Assembly (NCBI GenBank): GCA_016946835.1
Contig: JACVTC010000006.1
Span: forward strand, 2,222,501-2,284,500
Reading direction: 5' to 3'
DNA length: 62,000 nucleotides
From: Neocallimastix lanati (nom. inval.)
Lineage: Eukaryota > Neocallimastigomycota > Neocallimastigomycetes > Neocallimastigales > Neocallimastigaceae
A program made the position numbers and the translations under genes. Under the pieces are notes generated by a model. It worked only from the letters and a program-made list of their open reading frames with translations, did not search any database and was not told where the DNA came from. This document shows, piece by piece, positions 56,146-62,000 of the stretch. Numbering within the stretch: position 1 is the first letter of the stretch; each line of letters opens with the position of its first letter.

Positions 56146-57703
56146 TTACATTCGCATTATTCAGAACACCATTAATTATTAATCTTAACACGATTATCAT
56201 CAATTAATCTATTCACCACATTATTAGTAACGATAGTATTATTTTTTCACTATCACTAATATTAATATTCCTATTTTCATCATTAATACTACTATTATTA
56301 ACAATATTATTTCTATTGTTATTATTATTATTATTAATATTATAAACTTTGCTGCTACTATCAGAATCTGTATTTGATTCTATATTATTCATATTTGTGA
56401 TAACAATGTTTACATTACTATTTGATATTGAACAATATTTGGTAATAATATACAATTTTTCATTAGGAATCAATATCCTTAAAATATTTTATTCAAAATT
56501 CATGGAAAAGTTAGTAATTATGAAGCCAATATTCCAATCGAGGATTACCATTTTCTCTATAACAGCAAGGACACCGTTCTAGATGGTCGTCTTCAATCCT
56601 ATTGGCGGCTTTGAAAACACGAGTATCGAATTCATATCGGCATCTGGCACGAAGTACCCATCGGAAACCAATGCTATATTCCGGGATACTAGAAAGTTGA
56701 GTCTTTGGTAGTCTCTAGTTTTTTTTTTCTCAAATTCATTTTTCTTATAAGTCTTAGTCTTGATTGATTTTTTCCAGCCCATTTCTCTATTCTAATAAAA
56801 GTTTACAATTTCCTTTTTAGATGGAAATTTATCTTAATTTTGTCTTCTAAAAATTTTACTCTCTTTATTCCATACTGCATGACGTTTACAACGTGATATA
56901 TCTCTTAGTTAAAACAGAGATAATGTAATTCGAGTTTTTCCATTAAGTATATACCTTACCTGAGCAATTGCACATTTCACCGAAAGAAGAAGAATGTTTA
57001 GTTTTTTTTAGAAACATAATAAAGGGATGTAAAGCTATTTCCCACTAGAAAATCCTTCAATCCAGTATAATCCTGAATTAATTAGTGTCTGTGTACTTCA
57101 CATTCCTTCTTTCTTTGTTTGATCCAAGTAGAGGTGTATAATACGAAAACTTCCCAATTACTATTGCATAAAATAACATTCGTTTATAAGGAATAGGAAT
57201 AGGAGGATTCTTAAGAAATCCTTATATGAAATAAAGTGCTTTTTTTAATTTTTATTATTCATTCTCTGTCTGTATTATATGATCGGTTTCAGTTCTAAAA
57301 TCATTTAAAAATGGTACACGTACATCTAGGTATATAGAGCAATTCGTTTTAGGTAACTCTTGATTTAAAAAGATAAAATGTAGGATCATTATTATTAAGA
57401 AATCTTGAAACCACGTACGACTAAACTTACGCATTTATTGATACCAAATTGAATTTCATTATTTTCTATCCCACTTACTGGCTAATTTTTAAGCACTTTC
57501 CTTAAGTTGAGATCTTGTTGGATTACATAATATAATATTACCTGCAAAGAGATCTTCCATAACAACGTTTATTTCCAATCATTTATTACCAATCGAGATT
57601 CCATATTCCGTTCTTATCATATTTGTTAAAAATGTCATTAATGAACAAGTTAAAAAAAAAAAATTGGTGAGAGGGAACAACTTTGACGAACATCTTTTAA
57701 TAG
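56146..57703 (-). pseudogene. LINE (family B) RT palm to C-terminal tail remnant
   Basis: Starts at the RT block equivalent to RGVRQGCPLSP (decayed, with a frameshift, about 57690). It continues to a ruined catalytic box (LFAGNIILCNP in place of FADD, about 57550), LPKTNCSIYLDVRVPF, and a C-terminal region (WNKESKIF, SRNIALVSDGYFVPDADMNS). A decayed Cys motif CPCCYREN at about 56570 is followed by the Asn-rich tail (56213-56473). It abuts the endonuclease remnant of the next fragment at about 56145. Multiple stops; non-functional. Confidence 0.7.
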
Positions 57704-57720
57704 ATTGAAGAATTTTATAA
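57704..57720. repeat. 17-bp target-site duplication, left copy
   Basis: ATTGAAGAATTTTATAA lies directly before the poly(T) of the adjacent LINE and recurs exactly at 58855-58871. Confidence 0.92.
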
Positions 57721-57752
<32 letters not shown>

Positions 57753-58854
57753 AGAGAAAACTTTATTTAATTTATAATAATAGTAATAAAATTACATGAT
57801 TTAAATGAAAAAAAATAAAATACATGAAAGAAAATATTATATATTATAAAATATAAAAGTGCGTTAGAAGCAATAGTTTCTAACTTTTCCCATTCATTGA
57901 TGATAACACCACGTCCATTATTGTTAGTAATAATTTCAGTATTAGTCTTATCAAACGAATCTGTATCAGTTCTTTCATCGGGAGGTGAAAATCCATGCCT
58001 TATCATATCGACATCGACGCTCTTAGCAACGGTAGATTCAATAGATTCAACGGAATACCATTTCATCAACAATCTAAAAGATCGACAAATTAAAGGTATT
58101 ACGTTTGTTAGAAACTCCGCAATCCCCACAAAATACGGAACAGTCGACGAAGTTGAACTCTGCTTAAAAAATTGCCACCTAATTGTCTTTGTTCCCCATC
58201 GTTAACTTTAAATTTTTCATATATTGAACGCCCACCAAGAAGAGCACTCAATATAAAATAATAGATATTATTATCATAATCCTTTTCTGAATCTAAAGAA
58301 ACATTCAAGGATATTTGTTCAATTATCATTGCAAACTTCAAAAAGAGATCATCTAGAAAAGGTAAAGATTTATTTCTGTAATTTTCCAATTCTTTACAGG
58401 CAGAGATCCAGTGAGAAAAGCTAGGGTACACTAACACCACAACATGGACAATATTTAGGGCAATCTTTTGAGACTATTTTTCTTTTAAAGGAAATAACTA
58501 ATGTCAAATTTTAAGATCACACCTAATTCGAGAAATCCAAAAGAATCCCATTTAATACTTAGGATAATGAAATGCTAAGTTTTTGATTTCTGAAATAAAT
58601 CCAAAATCATTCTCCTTATAAATAAATGTTTTTTTTTTTTTTTTTTTAGCTTTTGATGGTTTGAAAACATCTTTTTCCCAATAAAACTTTTTTATTTCAC
58701 TTGTTTTTTTTTACCATTTAATTTCTTATCCAAAGTCCTTGATTCTTTAGTCCATGAGTAATGTGACATAGTAAGAATATTATTAGTGAGATGATTAATA
58801 ATACATGATGAATTTTTCCATTTTCTAAAGCAGCGTAATTGAGATATAGCACAT
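57721..58854 (-). mobile_element. 5'-truncated LINE (family A) insertion with perfect TSD
   Basis: A 1134-bp minus-strand insertion of the same family as 25770-28383. It begins 5' within the C-terminal region, contains most of the Cys-His domain area and the tail (ENYRNKSLPFLDDLFLKF, GFSPPDERTDTDSFDKTN, EWEKLETIASNALL at about 57855), then a 3' UTR and a 26-nt poly(A), seen as T at 57721-57746. It has several frameshifts (near 58110, 58430 and 58700). Both ends abut copies of a 17-bp direct repeat, the signature of target-primed reverse transcription. The left flank is the 5' end of an older family-B RT fragment. Confidence 0.93.
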
Positions 58855-58871
58855 ATTGAAGAATTTTATAA
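58855..58871. repeat. 17-bp target-site duplication, right copy
   Basis: ATTGAAGAATTTTATAA, an exact copy of 57704-57720 at the 5' end of the inserted LINE. Confidence 0.92.
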
Positions 58872-58890
58872 AAAAAAATTTAATAATATC

Positions 58891-58921
<31 letters not shown>

Positions 58922-58947
58922 GCCTCAATTATTGTAAACTTTAATCT

Positions 58948-58994
<47 letters not shown>

Positions 58995-59125
58995 GTAATT
59001 ATATGAATATTTTTAATTTTTTTTTATAAAAAAAATAAAAAAAACACAGAATTAATAAAAAAACAAATATTATCAGTCCAATTTGAATATAATAATACTT
59101 AAAATAGTAATGTAAATATATATTT
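58891..59125 (-). mobile_element. LINE (family B) 3' UTR fragment with poly(A)
   Basis: A 28-nt T run (58891-58918) is followed by sequence matching the family-B 3' UTR at 53640-53790 (CACAGAATTAATAAAAAAAC, then AAATAGTAATGTAAA-like sequence). It contains a (TTTA)n tract at 58945-58995. It is probably a very short 5'-truncated insertion; no coding part remains. Confidence 0.55.
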
Positions 59126-59862
59126 AATATTATATATTTCATTTAATACAATTCTATTTTGCATTATATTTCATTCAATATAATATATAATCTTTTTTAT
59201 ATATCTTCAATATATTCATATATATATATATATATTTTACTATATTAACTATTATCATCATTAAATCTCAAAAACACTTTCCCTTATATGTATAAAATTC
59301 TTATTAAAAATAAAAATAAAAATAAAAATAAATAAAAAATGGAATATTTTTTCCTTTTTAAGATTTTTTTTAAAAAAAAAAAAAAGTTGACAATAATAAT
59401 AAAAAGTTATAATTTATGTTTTGTTTTTAAAGTATATTTATATATATATAATATTTTTTCTTTATTTGTTTATTATAATTTTATTTTTTATTATTATTCA
59501 ATATTTATTTAATTATTAATTAATATAATGACGATTATTAATAAATACTAAATTTATATATTTATTATTTATTTTTATATTTTATATATTTATATAGTAT
59601 TCTCATTGTATAAATAAAATGAATAAATGTCAACATAAAAATTGATTATTATATTTATACTTTCTAAATATAAAATATAAATATAAATATAATAAATTAT
59701 TTATAATCCTTTAAAATATTATAAAATAACAATTTTTCAATTTATTATTATAAAATTTATATATATTGTAAATAATGATTTTTCTTAATATTATATATAT
59801 ATATTATATTTTTATAAATAGATGAATAATAATATATATATAAATAAAAAAATTTTTTTTTT

Positions 59863-59896
<34 letters not shown>

Positions 59897-60178
59897 TTTT
59901 TTTAGTTTTTAATACATAAGATATATATTATTTTTTTTTGTTAAATATATTAATAATATATATGTAAATAATGATTTTTTATTGATTCATTATTTTTTTA
60001 AGGTTTTTCTTTTTTCCTTTTCTTTTCTTTACTATAAATTACTTTTTTTTTTTATTATTTTTTCTTCTTAAATATTTTTCTTTTTATGATTTTTTTCCTT
60101 ATTTTCTTTCTTTTATTATTATTATTATTTTTATCTTATATTTTTAAAAAATAAAAATATTTCATTTACTCATCTTAT
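59126..60178. other. AT-rich spacer and 3' flank of the CBM1 gene
   Basis: A/T runs with poly(T) near 59880-59903 and a CTTTT-rich stretch near 60000-60090. No gene or element is recognisable. Confidence 0.5.
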
Positions 60179-61615
60179 TTAAATACATTGTGAATAATAT
60201 TGATTAAGTTCACGACAAGTACTTCCAGATTGACAACAAGTAGGTCCATTAAAATTAATACCTCCACATTGTTCATATTTAGCAGCACATTTACGATCAT
60301 CCTCTGCTGAAGTAGGATTTGATTTAACAGTGACAGTGACTGTTTCTTTTTTAGTAATAGTTTCTTTTTCAGTTACAGTTACTGTGATTGGAATACATTT
60401 AGTGGATTTGGTAGTAGAAATTGGAAGCGTTTTAGTTCTTGTAGTAGTGGTAGTAGTCTTGGAAATTGGAAGAGTTTTTGTACTTGTAGTAGTGGTTTTG
60501 GAAATTGGAAGAGCTTTTGTACTTGTAGTAATGGTGGTAGTTTTGGAAATTGGAAGAGCTTTAGTACTTGTAGTAGTGGTGGTAGTTCTGGAAATTGGAA
60601 GAGTTTTAGTACTTATAGTAGTGGTAGTAGTCGTGGTGATGGTAGAATTGAAATTTGGAAGTGTCTTAGTACGAATTTCGACTAAAGAAGGATCAATCAT
60701 TGGTAAAATGCAATCATACATTAATGAAGTATCTACCTTGATTTTACCACCTATCATTGCACAACGTTCCCTAACTTCTTCTAAATTCTCTCCCTTTGAA
60801 ATATCTTCATTCTTACATTCATTTTTTTCATTTGGAAATAAAAAATTACGATATGCATAAATCTCAACATTTTTACCACATAAAGCACAGTAAATATTAT
60901 TGATATTTTTAATACAATTATCAGAGAGTTTAAGACCGTTTTCAGTATTAAAGCCAAGCTTTCCTCCAATGGAACGACATTTACGGTCATACTCTTCAAT
61001 ATATTTTGCTGGAACACCATTTTCGCATTTAGGATTCTTCAACCAACCTTCTTCATCAACTTCAGTAGAATTTAAACATTCACCTGTATATTTATTAAAG
61101 GTTGTACCTTCTGGGCAACCAGTTAAACAAGTGGAAAAACATAATTTGGTACTATGTAAACTATCTAAAAATTCTAAATGAGTTTTATAGTCTCGACATT
61201 CTTTATACTCTGAATCCGTTATATCGAATCTTCCAGAAATTCTCCATCCTCCAGTTACTTCTCTTTTTACTTTTAATGAATTTTGTATCTTTGCACTGTC
61301 TGCACCTAATAAATCACTTCTAAAGTCTCTCCTTTTTGCATCATAATTATAAGGATCTCTACAATTATTTCTAGCGAAAGAGACCGTTCCCACATTCGTT
61401 GGATAACCTATCCTTCTTATTGTGCTTTTACTTGGAAGAGTTTTACTGGTACTTGTGCTTTTGCTTGGAAGAGTCCTACTAGTATTTTTGAATGGAAGAG
61501 TTTTACTAGTAGTTTTACTTGGAAGAGTTTTACTAGTGGTTAAAGCCTGAACATTGGAACCACATAAAAGTATTAAAGGTAAAATTTGTAAAAATTTTTT
61601 TGAATTGAATTTCAT
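60179..61615 (-). CDS. Secreted Cys-rich protein with C-terminal CBM1
   Basis: 478 aa from ATG 61615, a single exon. Residues 1-24 form a signal peptide ending SNVQA. An N-terminal Ser/Thr segment repeats [KR]TLP[SF]K about five times. Residues about 70-310 are a Cys-rich domain (about 16 Cys; [36 protein letters not shown]) that I do not recognise. A Thr-rich linker follows, with about six copies of [14 protein letters not shown] spaced by Thr runs, then a Val/Thr/Glu stretch ([18 protein letters not shown]). The last 36 residues are a fungal CBM1: [24 protein letters not shown], with the expected Cys spacing and the three aromatic positions that bind cellulose. The protein is probably extracellular and may bind cellulose or cell-wall glucan. 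No catalytic domain is recognised, so enzyme activity should not be assumed. Confidence 0.88.
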   Translation of the reverse strand: MKFNSKKFLQILPLILLCGSNVQALTTSKTLPSKTTSKTLPFKNTSRTLPSKSTSTSKTLPSKSTIRRIGYPTNVGTVSFARNNCRDPYNYDAKRRDFRSDLLGADSAKIQNSLKVKREVTGGWRISGRFDITDSEYKECRDYKTHLEFLDSLHSTKLCFSTCLTGCPEGTTFNKYTGECLNSTEVDEEGWLKNPKCENGVPAKYIEEYDRKCRSIGGKLGFNTENGLKLSDNCIKNINNIYCALCGKNVEIYAYRNFLFPNEKNECKNEDISKGENLEEVRERCAMIGGKIKVDTSLMYDCILPMIDPSLVEIRTKTLPNFNSTITTTTTTTISTKTLPISRTTTTTTSTKALPISKTTTITTSTKALPISKTTTTSTKTLPISKTTTTTTRTKTLPISTTKSTKCIPITVTVTEKETITKKETVTVTVKSNPTSAEDDRKCAAKYEQCGGINFNGPTCCQSGSTCRELNQYYSQCI

Positions 61616-62000
61616 TTTTATTTTTTTTTAATTTAAAAATTTCCAATTCTTAATTAATAATTATTAATAATTTCTTTATAACTTAATTTTTAATTATTTA
61701 TATTAATTGTTTATTATTTATTATTATTTTTTTTATTTTTATTTTAGTTTTTTATTTATTTTATATTATGAATTTAAATATAATCAATATAAATATAATC
61801 AATATATCTATAAGATTTTTTAAAAATTATACAAATTTATATATAAATATAATATATATAATTTTTGACAATAAAAAATAAAAACAATAATAATAAAAAG
61901 AAAATATAAAAATTTTATTTTAAAGAAATTTTATTTAGAAAATTTATAGCTTTATATATAAAAATTTAAATCAAAAATTTTATTCATTTATTATATATTT
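61616..62000. other. Upstream region of the CBM1 gene
   Basis: A/T sequence that should contain the promoter of the minus-strand gene ending at 61615. I see no specific motif and no further gene before the window edge. Confidence 0.5.

Noticed and set aside
60330-61323. Plus-strand and other-frame proteins over the CBM1 gene
   Set aside because: Antisense or out-of-frame shadows of the 478-aa gene, including the poly-Val frame opposite the Thr-rich linker.

Overview
The window is extremely AT-rich eukaryotic DNA: intron-split genes, long stretches of near-pure A/T, and many (TAA)n and (TAAAA)n microsatellites. The coding content points to a fungus, most likely an anaerobic gut fungus (Neocallimastigomycota). 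The strongest evidence is a secreted protein ending in a CBM1-type cellulose-binding module, a C2H2 factor with a Crz1-like finger arrangement, and Asn tracts in coding sequence. The organism call is inference; no rRNA or marker gene is present.

Layout. 1-600 holds LINE debris on the minus strand. 1062-4108 (minus) is a seven-exon protein disulfide isomerase gene, reassembled here from its splice sites; it has an ER signal peptide, a 31-nt exon carrying the first CPHC active site, and a C-terminal KDEL. 4109-9020 is gene-free A/T DNA with microsatellites. About 9.09-28.58 kb is one large tandem array of a ~300-bp satellite (about 38 recognisable copies), showing higher-order repeats, inverted junctions and a recurrent palindrome. 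Two retroelements sit inside it: a structurally complete Ty1/copia element (17917-23018) with identical 173-bp LTRs, a 5-bp target duplication and a primer-binding site matching an internal part of tRNA-Lys, and a 5'-truncated, frame-broken LINE (25770-28383).

30055-34665 (minus) is a 1536-aa Crz1-like C2H2 transcription factor with an internal tandem peptide repeat. 34666-53570 is a ~19-kb gene desert of A/T DNA, long (TAA)n tracts and a composite minisatellite. About 53.6-59.1 kb is a LINE graveyard with at least two related families, rearranged fragments, and one insertion bounded by a perfect 17-bp target duplication. 60179-61615 (minus) is a secreted, Thr-rich, Cys-rich protein with a C-terminal CBM1.

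The three host genes are unrelated functions and all lie on the minus strand: ER oxidative folding, calcium/stress-type transcription control (inferred), and an extracellular carbohydrate-binding protein. The rest is retroelements and repeats. I found no rRNA, tRNA or CRISPR. The least explained features are the satellite array, the copia element's priming and gag-pol frame arrangement, and the PDI with an unusual second active site and charged tail.
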